From assembly GCF_016756395.1 (NCBI RefSeq), contig NZ_AP018365.1:5149001-5213000 (forward strand): a stretch of 64,000 nt of DNA, given 5' to 3'. The position numbers were made by a program, and so were the translations under genes. Under the pieces are notes generated by a model, which worked only from the letters and a program-made list of their open reading frames with translations, did no database searches and was not told the origin of the DNA. Position 1 is the first letter of the stretch; each line of letters opens with the position of its first letter. Below, in pieces: positions 32,043 to 39,930 of the stretch. This DNA is from Streptomyces sp. SN-593. Lineage in GTDB: Bacteria; Actinomycetota; Actinomycetes; Streptomycetales; Streptomycetaceae.

Positions 32043-32381
32043 GTGATCCCCAAGGTGCAGCTCCCCGGGGCGCGGACGATGATCACGCTGGAGGTCCGCC
32101 GCCGGGTGTTCCTGTCCCCGGGATTCGCCTCCGTCACCCTGGGCGGACCGGGCGTGCGCGACCTGGCCGTCGCGGGCGGCGACCAGGCGGTACGGCTGTT
32201 CTTCCCGCGGGAGGGGCAGAGCGCGCTGCGGATGCCGACGGCGTCGAGCGAGGCGTGGATGGCGCAGGTGCTGCTGATGCCGAGGTCGGTCCGCCGGCAC
32301 CTCGTCAACGACCGCGGGGTGCCCAAGCGGGACATCTCGTTCTTCGGCTACTGGCGCCTGGGGCGGTCGGCCCCGGGCTGA
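32043..32381 (+). pseudogene. Siderophore-interacting protein, internally deleted
   Basis: A 112-aa frame joining the beginning of a SIP-family flavin reductase (EVRRRVFLSPGFASVTLGG, then AGGDQAVRLFFPREGQ, the start of the FAD-binding barrel) directly to its end (VRRHLVNDRGVPKRDISFFGYWRLGR). Full-length SIP proteins are about 250-280 aa, so roughly 150 residues, including the FAD/NAD-binding core, are missing with the frame preserved. It should not reduce ferric siderophores. Start GTG 32043 lacks a clear ribosome site. It precedes the PPOX gene by only 12 nt and may persist as a leader for it. Confidence 0.65.
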
Positions 32382-32393
32382 GAGGAGTCACCC

Positions 32394-33635
32394 GTGCGGC
32401 AGGACAACCGGCCGGGCGCGCTGCGCCGGCTGACAGCGGTGGACGAGGTCGAGGCGGTCATCGGCCGCCCCGCGGCTGTGATCATGCTCAAGCAGATCGG
32501 CTCGCTCGACGAGGGGTGCCGGGCCGTCCTCGCCCGCTCCCCGGTCGCCGCCGTCGGCTACCGGGACGCGGACGGTGCCCGCCGTACGGACTTCGTCGGC
32601 GGTGCGCCCGGGTTCGCGCGGGTGCTGTCCCCGACCCGTTTCTCGTGCGCGCTGCCCGGACCGGGCGACCCGCGCGGCCCGGCCTCGTTCTTCTTCCTGC
32701 TACCGGGGGTCGGGGAGATCCTGCGCGTCAACGGGACGGTGGCCGGGCGCGCGGGGGCGGAGACCGCCTTCGACGTCGAGGAGGCGTACATGCACTGCGC
32801 GCAGGCGGTCCTGCGCTCCCGGCTGTGGCAGCCGCCCCCGCCCGAGGCGCCGTCCGCCGCGGCGGACACGGCGAGCCCGTCCGACCCCGCCGACCCCGCC
32901 GACGCGGCCGGCACGGCGGCGGGCGGCCCGCTGGACCGCCCCGGCGTCGCCGAGTTCCTGGCCGCGGCGCCGTTCCTCGCGCTGTCCACCTGGGACTCCT
33001 CCGCCGGGAGCGACACCTCGCCACGCGGCGACCGGGGCCCGGTCGCGCGGATTCTCGACGGCCGCACCCTCGTCATCCCGGACCGCAGGGGCAACAAGCG
33101 CGCCGACTCGCTGCACAACCTGCTCCAGGACGACCGGTTGTCGCTCGCCGCGCTCGTCCCGGGGCACGGCGGCGTGCTGCACGTCCGCGGCCGCGGCGCG
33201 ATCACCGACGACGCCCCGCTGCTGGCGACACTGGCGCTGCGGGGGACACCCCCGCACCTCGCGCTGGTCGTCGACGTCGAGCACGCCGAACTGGTGGACA
33301 ACGACGCCGTCACGCGCTCGCGGCTGTGGACCCCCGACGCGCGCCTCGACCGCGACGCCGCGCCGGACATGATGGCGTTGGCCGGGGACCACCTCGCCGC
33401 CAACGCCGGTGCCGAGGGCGCTCCGCCGGCGTTCCTGCTCAGGCTGCTCGGCGCGCTCCCCGGTGTGACCCGCCTGATGCGGCTGGTGATCGACCGCGCC
33501 TACCGCTCCGGGCTGCGCAAGGAGGGCTACGACGACGAGCCCGGTGCGCGCCGCCGCCAGAGCCCCCGGCGCCGCGCCGGGGCCGGGGGGAGCGGCGGGC
33601 GGGCGCGGAGCCGCGCAGGGCAGGGGGACCGGTAG
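32394..33635 (+). CDS. Tandem PPOX-fold flavoprotein (MSMEG_1061-like)
   Basis: A 413-aa protein made of two pyridoxamine-phosphate-oxidase-like split-barrel domains. The second (about 180-370) has FLAAAPFLALSTWDSSAGSDTSPRGDRG and LVIPDRRGNKRADSLHNLLQDDRLSL, the FMN-binding pattern of the MSMEG_1061 family; the first (about 1-145) is a degenerate copy with ILRVNGTVAGR and AYMHCAQAVLRSRLW. Probably a cytosolic FMN-dependent oxidoreductase of unknown substrate. A basic, Arg-rich tail (about 380-413) is unusual. GAGAGGAGTC supplies the ribosome site for GTG 32394. Confidence 0.75.
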   Translation: MRQDNRPGALRRLTAVDEVEAVIGRPAAVIMLKQIGSLDEGCRAVLARSPVAAVGYRDADGARRTDFVGGAPGFARVLSPTRFSCALPGPGDPRGPASFFFLLPGVGEILRVNGTVAGRAGAETAFDVEEAYMHCAQAVLRSRLWQPPPPEAPSAAADTASPSDPADPADAAGTAAGGPLDRPGVAEFLAAAPFLALSTWDSSAGSDTSPRGDRGPVARILDGRTLVIPDRRGNKRADSLHNLLQDDRLSLAALVPGHGGVLHVRGRGAITDDAPLLATLALRGTPPHLALVVDVEHAELVDNDAVTRSRLWTPDARLDRDAAPDMMALAGDHLAANAGAEGAPPAFLLRLLGALPGVTRLMRLVIDRAYRSGLRKEGYDDEPGARRRQSPRRRAGAGGSGGRARSRAGQGDR

Positions 33636-33697
33636 GCCGCGGGCCGACTCGCGGGCCGCCGCGCGGGTCGGAGCCTCGGGGGCCGCCGCGCGCCGCG

Positions 33698-33916
33698 TCA
33701 GACCCCGGGGATGCCGTCCTGGGCGACCTCGAACCGCCCGGGGCGGCGCACCGGGGCATCGGCGCCCAGTTTCCGCCGGCAGTTCTCGCCGAGCCCCCAC
33801 GCCCTGCTCTCGGCGTCGGACAGCGGATGCCCGCACATCGCGCACCGTACGACGCGGCGCCCCGCCGCCAACTCCTCGTCGGTGGCGAGTCCGGGCAGCG
33901 GCGCGTCGTCCTTCAT
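33698..33916 (-). CDS. Small DUF6011-type zinc-binding protein
   Basis: A 72-aa protein with RCAMCGHPLSDAESRAWGLGENCRRKLG, the single Cys-x-x-Cys/Cys motif that I associate with the DUF6011 family common in Streptomyces. The cysteines (about residues 25, 28 and 46) may bind zinc together with a His. Cytosolic; function unknown. It stands alone between convergent or unrelated genes. Confidence 0.7.
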   Translation of the reverse strand: MKDDAPLPGLATDEELAAGRRVVRCAMCGHPLSDAESRAWGLGENCRRKLGADAPVRRPGRFEVAQDGIPGV

Positions 33917-33953
33917 ACGGTCCAGTGTGCGGCACGCCGGGTCCGGTACCGGG

Positions 33954-34015
33954 GTGCCGGGATCACGGGCGCGGGTCAGACCGGGTGCCGGGATCGCGGG
34001 CGCGGGTCAGACCGG
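33954..34015. repeat. Two tandem copies of a 31-bp unit
   Basis: 33954-33984 and 33985-34015 differ at only one base or so (GTGCCGGGATC.CGGGCGCGGG core). The second copy runs into the 3' end of the exported-protein gene and includes its stop codon at 34007, so the duplication fixed the present C-terminus or occurred just past it. Confidence 0.85.
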
Positions 34016-34705
34016 GGTGCCGCCGCCCGTCGAGACGGTGTGGCGGACCTTGTCGACCGCCTTCCGGTAGAGCGCGGAGGCGAGCCGGGACGAGGTGTCG
34101 GAGACCTGGAAGAACATGTAGCCGACCAGCACCGGGCCGACCCGGCCGAAGGCGAGGTAGCCGTTGACCGGCACCCCGCTCAGTTCCCCGTCCATCCGGG
34201 TCGCCGCCGTCCGGCCGTCGCCGAAGCGGATCGGCGTGAGTTTCAGGGCGAGTTCGGTGCCGTCCGAGGTGAGGGTGAGGTCCCGGCAGGTGGTGAGCGC
34301 GGCCTTGTCCCGCGCGTACGCGGCGGCCCCGCTCGCCGACGACCCCGCGGTGAGCTGCTCGCTGAGCAGCGGCCCCGACCGGCCGCCGGTGAAGTCCGCC
34401 TCCTGCGTCCCGGGGCCGGGCGGCGCCTTCAGCACCTTCACCAGGGCTGGGCAGCCGGAGACGCCGTCGCCGGCGACGCCGCTGCCCCCGCCGGTCGACT
34501 GCGCCCCGTTCATCCCGGTGTCCGAGGGGGTCAGCAGGGCCGACCTCAGCTCGGCCGGGCCCGGTGTCCCGGTGCCGCGCGGAGCGGTCGCCGCCGCGGT
34601 GCCGGCGAGTGCCGTCCCACCGGCGACTGCCGCCGCGGTCAGCACCGCGGCCGTTCCCATCAGGCGGGCCCGGCGGACCCGGTGTCCTCGACGTATCCCC
34701 GGCAT
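34007..34705 (-). CDS. Exported protein, sensor-domain-like
   Basis: A 232-aa secreted protein (221 or fewer after processing) with a signal sequence (RRARLMGTAAVLTAAAVAGGTALAGTAAATA). The mature domain begins ELRSALLTPSDTG and has two cysteines (GCPALVKVL, TTCRDLTL) that could form a disulfide, plus GYLAFGRVGPVLVGYMFFQ strands. It is reminiscent of the extracellular PknH-type sensor fold of actinobacterial lipoproteins, though no lipobox is present. Start ATG 34705 or ATG 34660; both keep the signal sequence. Confidence 0.65.
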   Translation of the reverse strand: MPGIRRGHRVRRARLMGTAAVLTAAAVAGGTALAGTAAATAPRGTGTPGPAELRSALLTPSDTGMNGAQSTGGGSGVAGDGVSGCPALVKVLKAPPGPGTQEADFTGGRSGPLLSEQLTAGSSASGAAAYARDKAALTTCRDLTLTSDGTELALKLTPIRFGDGRTAATRMDGELSGVPVNGYLAFGRVGPVLVGYMFFQVSDTSSRLASALYRKAVDKVRHTVSTGGGTPV

Positions 34706-35021
34706 GGCGCCTCCCTCCGGCGTGCGGCGCTCGGCCGCGGACCGCGGCCTCGCCCCCCGCCAGTCTGCGCCGACCCGCGCCGCACCGCATCGTCAGGAGG
34801 ACGCGGGCCGTGTGCCGCCTGCCGGGTACCGCTCTCCGCCGCGGTCCGTGACGGACCCGTCACCCGGGGTGGGACGAGAGGCCCGGAGCGGGGGGTGGGG
34901 TGGTGCGGGTGCCGAGGACCGCCGGAGGTCGGGAGCACCGGCGGTGATCGGGAGGGAACCGGTGACGGGAGAACCGTCGGCGATCAGGAGACCGCCGACG
35001 GTCGGGCGCACCGGTCCGCGG
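34706..35021 (-). other. Gap without a gene, with a hairpin for the transporter operon
   Basis: 316 nt with no supported gene. Apart from a G-rich stretch (about 34860-34930) the only structure is a hairpin near its right end: ACCGTCGGCG (34973-34982) pairs with CGCCGACGGT (34993-35002) across a 10-nt loop. It follows the leftward binding-protein gene and would act as its terminator. Confidence 0.6.
34973..35002 (-). terminator. Hairpin after the second transporter operon
   Basis: Perfect 10-bp stem with a 10-nt loop, 19 nt past the stop of the substrate-binding-protein gene on the minus strand. No T-run. Confidence 0.65.
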
Positions 35022-36080
35022 TCAGGAGGAGGACTTCTCCTGCGCCGCCTTCTGGACGTACTCGTCGGTGTAGGTCTTCGCCAGGTCGATCTTGTGGCCC
35101 TTGACGGCCGGGTCGACCGCGTTCAGCACCCGCAGGACGGTCTGCGGCGCGTCGGTCGGCATCTGGCCGGTCGGGTTGTACATGCCCATCTCGTTGGCCA
35201 GCGCCTGGATGTACTGGTCCTTGCCGCTGCCGGAGTAGAAGTCGGCCGGTACCTGCGCGGTGATCTGCGCGGCCGAGTGCGACTCCATCCACTGGAGCGT
35301 CTGGTAGATCGCGTTGACCATCTTCTGCGTGGTGGCCTTGTGGCTGTTCGCCCACGCCGTCTGGACGGTCAGCGCGGTGCCCGGGTACGGACCGCCGAGG
35401 GCGGCCTTGGTGCCGGCGAGCGTGCGCATGTCGGCGACGATCGTGCCGAGCTGCTTCTTGAGCAGGGTGGAGATCGTCGGCTCGGTGGTGACGCCGGCGT
35501 CGACCCGGTCGTGCTGGAAGGCGGCCACGAACGTGGCACCCGCGGCCACGGCCACCAGGTGGGTCTGCGACAGCGGGATGTTGTTGTGGATCGCGAGGTA
35601 GGAGCCGATGGTGGAGCTGGCCGAGCCGAGCGAGGTCACACCGACGGTCTTGCCGCGCAGGTCCGCCGGGGACTTGAGCGACGACTCGTTGGTGCGGGTC
35701 ATCTCCACCATGCCGGGCGCCTGGAGCAACTGGACGACCGCCTCGGTGTCCTTGCCCTTGGCCTGGAGGTCGAGGTTGTGGTCGAAGAACCCGATCATGC
35801 CCTGGACGTCGCCCTTGAGCAGCGCGTCGGAGACCTGCGGGGTGCCCTGGAGGTTGTCGATCTTCACATCCAGGCCCTGCTTCGTGAAGAAGCCCATCCG
35901 CTGGGCCAGGATGAGCGGGAGGTAACTCTGGTTCGCCTGGTTCGACAGGGCGATCGTCACCTTCGTCGCGGAGCCGTCGCTCGCTGCGTCACTGCTGCCG
36001 GACTTGTCGTCCGAGCAGGCCGTCAGCCCTGCAGCCAGGAACGTCGTCGCGGCTATGAGAACGATCTTCTTGTGCCACAT
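35022..36080 (-). CDS. NitT/TauT-type ABC substrate-binding lipoprotein
   Basis: A 352-aa lipoprotein: signal sequence HKKIVLIAATTFLAAG then lipobox LTAC with Cys22 followed by SDDKSGSSD. The mature protein has the NMT1/SsuA-like binding fold (KVTIALSNQANQSYLPLILAQRMGFFTKQGLDVKI; LRGKTVGVTSLGSASSTIGSYLA). It is the last gene of an ATPase-permease-binding protein operon on the minus strand. The substrate class is nitrate, sulfonate, taurine or a thiamine-precursor-like compound; sequence alone does not decide. Confidence 0.87.
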   Translation of the reverse strand: MWHKKIVLIAATTFLAAGLTACSDDKSGSSDAASDGSATKVTIALSNQANQSYLPLILAQRMGFFTKQGLDVKIDNLQGTPQVSDALLKGDVQGMIGFFDHNLDLQAKGKDTEAVVQLLQAPGMVEMTRTNESSLKSPADLRGKTVGVTSLGSASSTIGSYLAIHNNIPLSQTHLVAVAAGATFVAAFQHDRVDAGVTTEPTISTLLKKQLGTIVADMRTLAGTKAALGGPYPGTALTVQTAWANSHKATTQKMVNAIYQTLQWMESHSAAQITAQVPADFYSGSGKDQYIQALANEMGMYNPTGQMPTDAPQTVLRVLNAVDPAVKGHKIDLAKTYTDEYVQKAAQEKSSS

Positions 36081-36192
36081 GAGACTTGCCTTCTCCTCGG
36101 GAGCGGGCGCGCCGTCGGCCGTCTTCGGCCGTGCCGCGTTCCGCCGGTCATTGCGGGGGGGATGTTCGGGGGGACCACCGTGGTCGTCGGGG

Positions 36193-37185
36193 TCATGCGG
36201 CCGCGTCGGCCCGCTGCGGGCGCGGCTGCCACCGCAGAAGGCGCCGCTCCAGGAGCGTGATCAGGCCCTCGGCGGCCAGTGCGTACGCGGCGGTGAGGAC
36301 CAGGCCCGCGTACACGCCGTTGGGGTCGAAGTTGGCCTGCGCCTGGAAGATGAGCAGCCCGAGTCCCTGCTGCGCGCCGAGCAGTTCGCCCACGATCGAG
36401 CCCGTGACCGCGAAGCCGAAGGCCACGTGCAGGCTGGTGGTGATCCAGCTCAGCGCGGACGGGACCACGACCTGCAAGGTCACCTGGGTGTTCCCGGCGC
36501 CGAGGATGCGGGCGTTGGCGATGAGGTTGCGGTCCACCTCGCGGGCGCCCTGGAAGGCGTTGAAGAACACGCCGAAGAAGACCAGCACCGCCGAGAGCGT
36601 CACCTTGGAGCTGATACCGAGACCGAACCAGATCGCGAAAACCGATCCGAACAGGATCCGCGGGATCGAGTTCAGCGTCTTGATGAAGGGGGACAGGACG
36701 TCCGCCAGGAAACGCAGCCGGCCCAGCAGGATGCCGAACACGACCCCGAGGAGCACTCCGATGCCGAAGCCCATCAGCGTTTCTTCCAGCGTCACCCACA
36801 CCTGGTCCCACAAGGACCCCTGCGAGGTGCCGTGGCGCACCCAGTCCCACAACTTCGAGCAGATGCCGGACGGTTCGCCGAAGTAGAACTTGTCGATGGC
36901 CCCGGTCGAGGAGCACACCTGCCACAGGCCGACGAACAGGACGAGGATGCCGACCCGGGTGAGGTTGACCAGCACCCGGCGCCGTATCCGCTGCCGCCGT
37001 GCGGCCTCCCCCCGTGGGACCTTGCCCGCCGGCGGTTCGGGGCGGGGGTCGGCGGTGGCGGGCTCGGCGCCCGCGGGCGCGGGCGTGGCGGGGGCCGCCT
37101 CGTCCGTCGCCTCGTCGGCCGTGCCGCTGCTGTCGGTGGGGGTGTCCGCCGGGTCGGCGGTCGACCGGGAACCGTGCACGTTCAT
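36193..37185 (-). CDS. NitT/TauT-type ABC transporter permease
   Basis: A 330-aa membrane protein with a ~65-residue Pro/Ala/Asp-rich cytosolic N-terminus, then about six helices and the EAA-like loop NLIANARILGAGNTQVTLQVVVPSALSWI. It is transcribed with the ATPase upstream (30-nt gap) and the binding protein downstream. Confidence 0.88.
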   Translation of the reverse strand: MNVHGSRSTADPADTPTDSSGTADEATDEAAPATPAPAGAEPATADPRPEPPAGKVPRGEAARRQRIRRRVLVNLTRVGILVLFVGLWQVCSSTGAIDKFYFGEPSGICSKLWDWVRHGTSQGSLWDQVWVTLEETLMGFGIGVLLGVVFGILLGRLRFLADVLSPFIKTLNSIPRILFGSVFAIWFGLGISSKVTLSAVLVFFGVFFNAFQGAREVDRNLIANARILGAGNTQVTLQVVVPSALSWITTSLHVAFGFAVTGSIVGELLGAQQGLGLLIFQAQANFDPNGVYAGLVLTAAYALAAEGLITLLERRLLRWQPRPQRADAAA

Positions 37186-37215
37186 ACGCTCAATGCCTCT
37201 TCCGGCGGGGGTGGG

Positions 37216-38100
37216 TCAGGCCGCGGTGTCGGGCGTCGCGGTCACGGTGCGGCGGTAGGCGACCTGCACCTCGTCCCGCAGGGACTCCCAGATCCGCTCG
37301 TGGAGCCGGACGAACTCGGGGGTGTGCCGGATCTCGCGGGGGTTCCTGGGCCGTGGCAGGTCGATCGTGAAGGTCTCCTTCACGGTGGCCGGGCCCGCCG
37401 TCATGACCACGACCGTGTCGGCGAGCGAGATGGCCTCTTCCAGGTCGTGGGTCACGAAGACCACCGACGGCCGGGTCAGGTCCCACAGGGACAGCAGCTC
37501 GTCGGACATGATCTGACGGGTCTGCACGTCCAGGCCGGAGAACGGCTCGTCCATGAGGAGAACCCGCGGCCGGTTGATCATCGTCTGGGCGAGGGCGACC
37601 CGCTTGCGCATGCCGCCGGAGAGCTGGTGCGGGTGGTAGCGCTCGAACCCCGCCAGGCCCACCCGGCGTATCCAGTCGGTGGCCTCGGCGTGCGCCTCCC
37701 GGCGCGACGCGCCGCGGAAGCGCGGTCCGGCCGCCACGTTGCCCAGCACCGTCTTCCAGGGGAACACCGCGTCCGTCTGGAAGACGAAGCCCACGTCCTT
37801 CCCCATGCCCTCCACTGGCCGGCCGTCGACCAGTACCTCGCCGACGTCCGGCCGGGCGAGGCCGCAGATCAGGGAGAGGGTGGTCGACTTCCCGCACCCG
37901 GTCGGACCGACAACGGCGGTGAACTCTCCGGCTCCCACCGACAAATTGATGTCGCGCAGGACATCGTGATTCTCGCCCTGGGGCGTGTTGAAGGATTTCG
38001 TCACATTGCGCATCACGATAGGAGGCGTCATAGGAGGCGTCGTCGGTTGCCGCGATGTGACCGACCCATTGGTGCGTTCACGCTGGGATTCGCTCGTCAC
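37216..38100 (-). CDS. NitT/TauT-type ABC transporter ATP-binding protein
   Basis: A 294-aa ATPase with all motifs: Walker A VGPTGCGKST, Q-loop VFQTDAVFPWKT, signature LSGGMRKRVALAQTM, Walker B VLLMDEPFSGLD, H-loop VFVTHDLEEA. GTG at 38100 gives a 23-residue Ser/Thr/Pro-rich N-terminus; a later ATG at 38031 (MTPPIVMRNVTKSF) is equally plausible because no clear ribosome site distinguishes them. The coding region contains two tandem ATAGGAGGCGTC copies near that point. It is the first gene of the operon, divergent from the IS4-like unit. Confidence 0.87.
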   Translation of the reverse strand: MTSESQRERTNGSVTSRQPTTPPMTPPIVMRNVTKSFNTPQGENHDVLRDINLSVGAGEFTAVVGPTGCGKSTTLSLICGLARPDVGEVLVDGRPVEGMGKDVGFVFQTDAVFPWKTVLGNVAAGPRFRGASRREAHAEATDWIRRVGLAGFERYHPHQLSGGMRKRVALAQTMINRPRVLLMDEPFSGLDVQTRQIMSDELLSLWDLTRPSVVFVTHDLEEAISLADTVVVMTAGPATVKETFTIDLPRPRNPREIRHTPEFVRLHERIWESLRDEVQVAYRRTVTATPDTAA

Positions 38101-38166
38101 GCGAGTGAGGCTGCCAGAACCCGGCGCGGGAGAACAACCTTGACGGGCCGGGGTGCACTGACTTAA

Positions 38167-38200
38167 GCCCGGTGGCAGCGCAAACGTGCTGCTGCCGGGC
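38167..38200. terminator. Hairpin just inside the left inverted repeat
   Basis: GCCCGGTGGCAGC (38167-38179) pairs throughout, with two G-U pairs, with GCTGCTGCCGGGC (38188-38200) around an 8-nt loop. It lies between divergent start sites, so it may be a transcription barrier that insulates the relic from outside promoters, as many insertion sequences have. Confidence 0.55.
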
Positions 38201-38235
38201 CCTCCCGCGTGTCCGGTGTCCGGAGAAAGAGGTCA

Positions 38236-39564
38236 ATGTTCGTCTTCGGCGGATTGTCGGCGACGGTTAGACATGGTGCGTTCTTCGGGGGTAACTTCTG
38301 GGCGGTGACGTTCCGTTATCTCGGCATACCCTCTGAAATCGCGCTCCCGGACCGGCTCGCCCTGCGTATGCTCGTCCGCACATTCCGGCCGGAACTGATG
38401 GACCGGCTGGTGGACGGGGCCGAGCGTCGGGAGCAGCGCCGGCGACTGCTTCCGGCGCAGCTGATGATGTATTTCGCGCTGGCGATGTGGCTCTTCGGGA
38501 CATCCTCCTACGAGGAGGTGCTCGCCAAACTGACCGGCGGCCTCCCCGAGATGTTCCAGGACGCCAAGGACGCCGGCACCGTGGCCACCGCGGCCGCCAT
38601 CGCCCGGGCCCGCATGCGGCTGGGCGTCGAACCCCTCAAGGCGCTCTGCGCCCACGTGGCCGCCTCGGCCGGGCTCCCGGTGGCGCCGGGCGACGAGCGG
38701 GTGTTCGTCCTGGAGCGGGTCGCCATGGAGGCGCCGGACACCTCCGCGAACCGCGCCGCGTACGAACTGCCGGACCCCGGGGTCCATCCACCGGACGCCG
38801 TCCGGCCGTCGGACGACGCTCTGGTGGTGGACGGGGACCGGCCGGCGGACGGGGCGGCGGCGGAGACGGCCCCGGCGCTCAGGCGGACGCGGGGGCGTGC
38901 CCTGGACGTGTGGCTGGTCTCGCTGACCGAGTGCCGCTCGCGCCTCTCGGTGGCCTCGGCCATCGCCCCGAGCCCCGAGTTGGGCGTCGAGGGCATCATC
39001 TCCGAATGGCCGCACGACCACCTCGGCGCGGGGGCGCTGGTGGTCGGCGAGTGGGACGTGGTGCCGCCGGCGATGTGGAACGCGCTGGCCGAGGCCGGCG
39101 CCCGGCAGATCTGGCGGGTGGGCGGCCGCGGCGGGACCGGGGACCTCCTGCCGGTGGTGCGCGCGCTTCCCGACGGGTCCTACCTGTCGCACCTGTCCCA
39201 CCTGCCGCAGGACGGCCCGGGGGAGGGCGCCGCGCCCGGTCCGGTGGTCCGCGTGGTGCCCTGCCGGCGGCCCGATCCGGGCGGCGGGTCGCCGGTCCTG
39301 GTCACCTCCTTTCTCGACGAGGAGGTGACGGCCGACGAGATCACGGCGCGTCACGGGAATGTGGCGGAGATGTGCCGAAATGGTGTAGGTCAGTTCGCCG
39401 GGCAGATCGCGGGACTACGGGTGGGTTTGCGGTCGAAAAGCCCCGAACTCGTCCAGCAGGAAATATATGCGATGCTCTGCATGTATCACGTGGTGGGACA
39501 CCTTCTGTCCCCGATGTATTCCGGCGACGGGTTTTCGGTCGAATCGGGCGGTCCGGCCCTGTGA
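38236..39564 (+). CDS. Catalytically dead IS4-transposase-like protein
   Basis: A 442-aa intact frame with the IS4 transposase N-terminal domain (LALRMLVRTFRPELMDRLVDGA, then LPAQLMMYFALAMWLFGTSSYEEVLAKLTGG) and the family C-terminus (LRSKSPELVQQEIYAMLCMYHVV). Aligning by eye, the catalytic Asp of AIDGT is Glu (VLERV), the Asp of LADRNF is Glu (VVGEWDV), and the YHERWEIET...ELK signature is replaced by HGNVAEMCRNGVGQFAGQI. A Pro/Asp/Ala-rich insertion lies at about 180-210. ATG 38236 follows AGAGG. The clean, high-GC frame suggests retention for a non-transposing role such as DNA binding. Confidence 0.75.
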   Translation: MFVFGGLSATVRHGAFFGGNFWAVTFRYLGIPSEIALPDRLALRMLVRTFRPELMDRLVDGAERREQRRRLLPAQLMMYFALAMWLFGTSSYEEVLAKLTGGLPEMFQDAKDAGTVATAAAIARARMRLGVEPLKALCAHVAASAGLPVAPGDERVFVLERVAMEAPDTSANRAAYELPDPGVHPPDAVRPSDDALVVDGDRPADGAAAETAPALRRTRGRALDVWLVSLTECRSRLSVASAIAPSPELGVEGIISEWPHDHLGAGALVVGEWDVVPPAMWNALAEAGARQIWRVGGRGGTGDLLPVVRALPDGSYLSHLSHLPQDGPGEGAAPGPVVRVVPCRRPDPGGGSPVLVTSFLDEEVTADEITARHGNVAEMCRNGVGQFAGQIAGLRVGLRSKSPELVQQEIYAMLCMYHVVGHLLSPMYSGDGFSVESGGPAL

Positions 39565-39588
39565 CCGGCGCGGCTGCCTTAAGTCAGT

Positions 39589-39930
39589 AGGGGAAGCCTT
39601 TGCTCCCGCGGGCTTGCGTGTGCTGCAATGAGGTCCCCCGACCGGCGCGCGGGAGCAAGCGGAAGCAAAGCGCCTGCGACGTGGTGTACCTGAGCCGACT
39701 GGTGTGCGCCGAGGTCGGGCGCTCGTGTGGTGAACCGAATGACCGGGCGTCGCCGCGTCGTGCCTGCGACGTTATTGAGGTTTGAGAGTTGGCAAAATGG
39801 TAGACCAGGGGTCCCGCGTAGCCGGATATCCGTTGACGTGCGGGAACCGCTTGGTGCGTCGCCGTGTGGTGATGCTGTGACAGCGGCCCGGAGATCCCGT
39901 TCGGCCCGCGCGCCGAAGCGGAGCAGCGCC
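39589..39930 (+). promoter_or_regulatory. Long leader before the conservon kinase gene
   Basis: 342 nt without a supported gene. It contains an 11-bp inverted repeat TTGCTCCCGCG (39600-39610) and CGCGGGAGCAA (39648-39658) with a 37-nt loop, and an AT-rich patch TTATTGAGGTTTGAGAGTTGG (from about 39770) that is the best place for a promoter, though spacing of its hexamers is poor. Confidence 0.5.

Larger units (their letters stand above)
38157..39588. mobile_element. IS4-type insertion sequence relic
   Basis: An 11-bp perfect inverted repeat ACTGACTTAAG (38157-38167 and its complement 39578-39588) flanks a single gene with IS4-transposase ancestry. The ends are at plausible distances from the gene (68 and 14 bp). 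No convincing target duplication is seen. The encoded protein has lost its catalytic residues, so the unit cannot move itself. Confidence 0.7.

Noticed and set aside
38149..39597. Target-site duplication around the IS4 relic
   Set aside because: GGGG occurs near both ends but at different distances from the inverted repeats, so it is not a convincing duplication.
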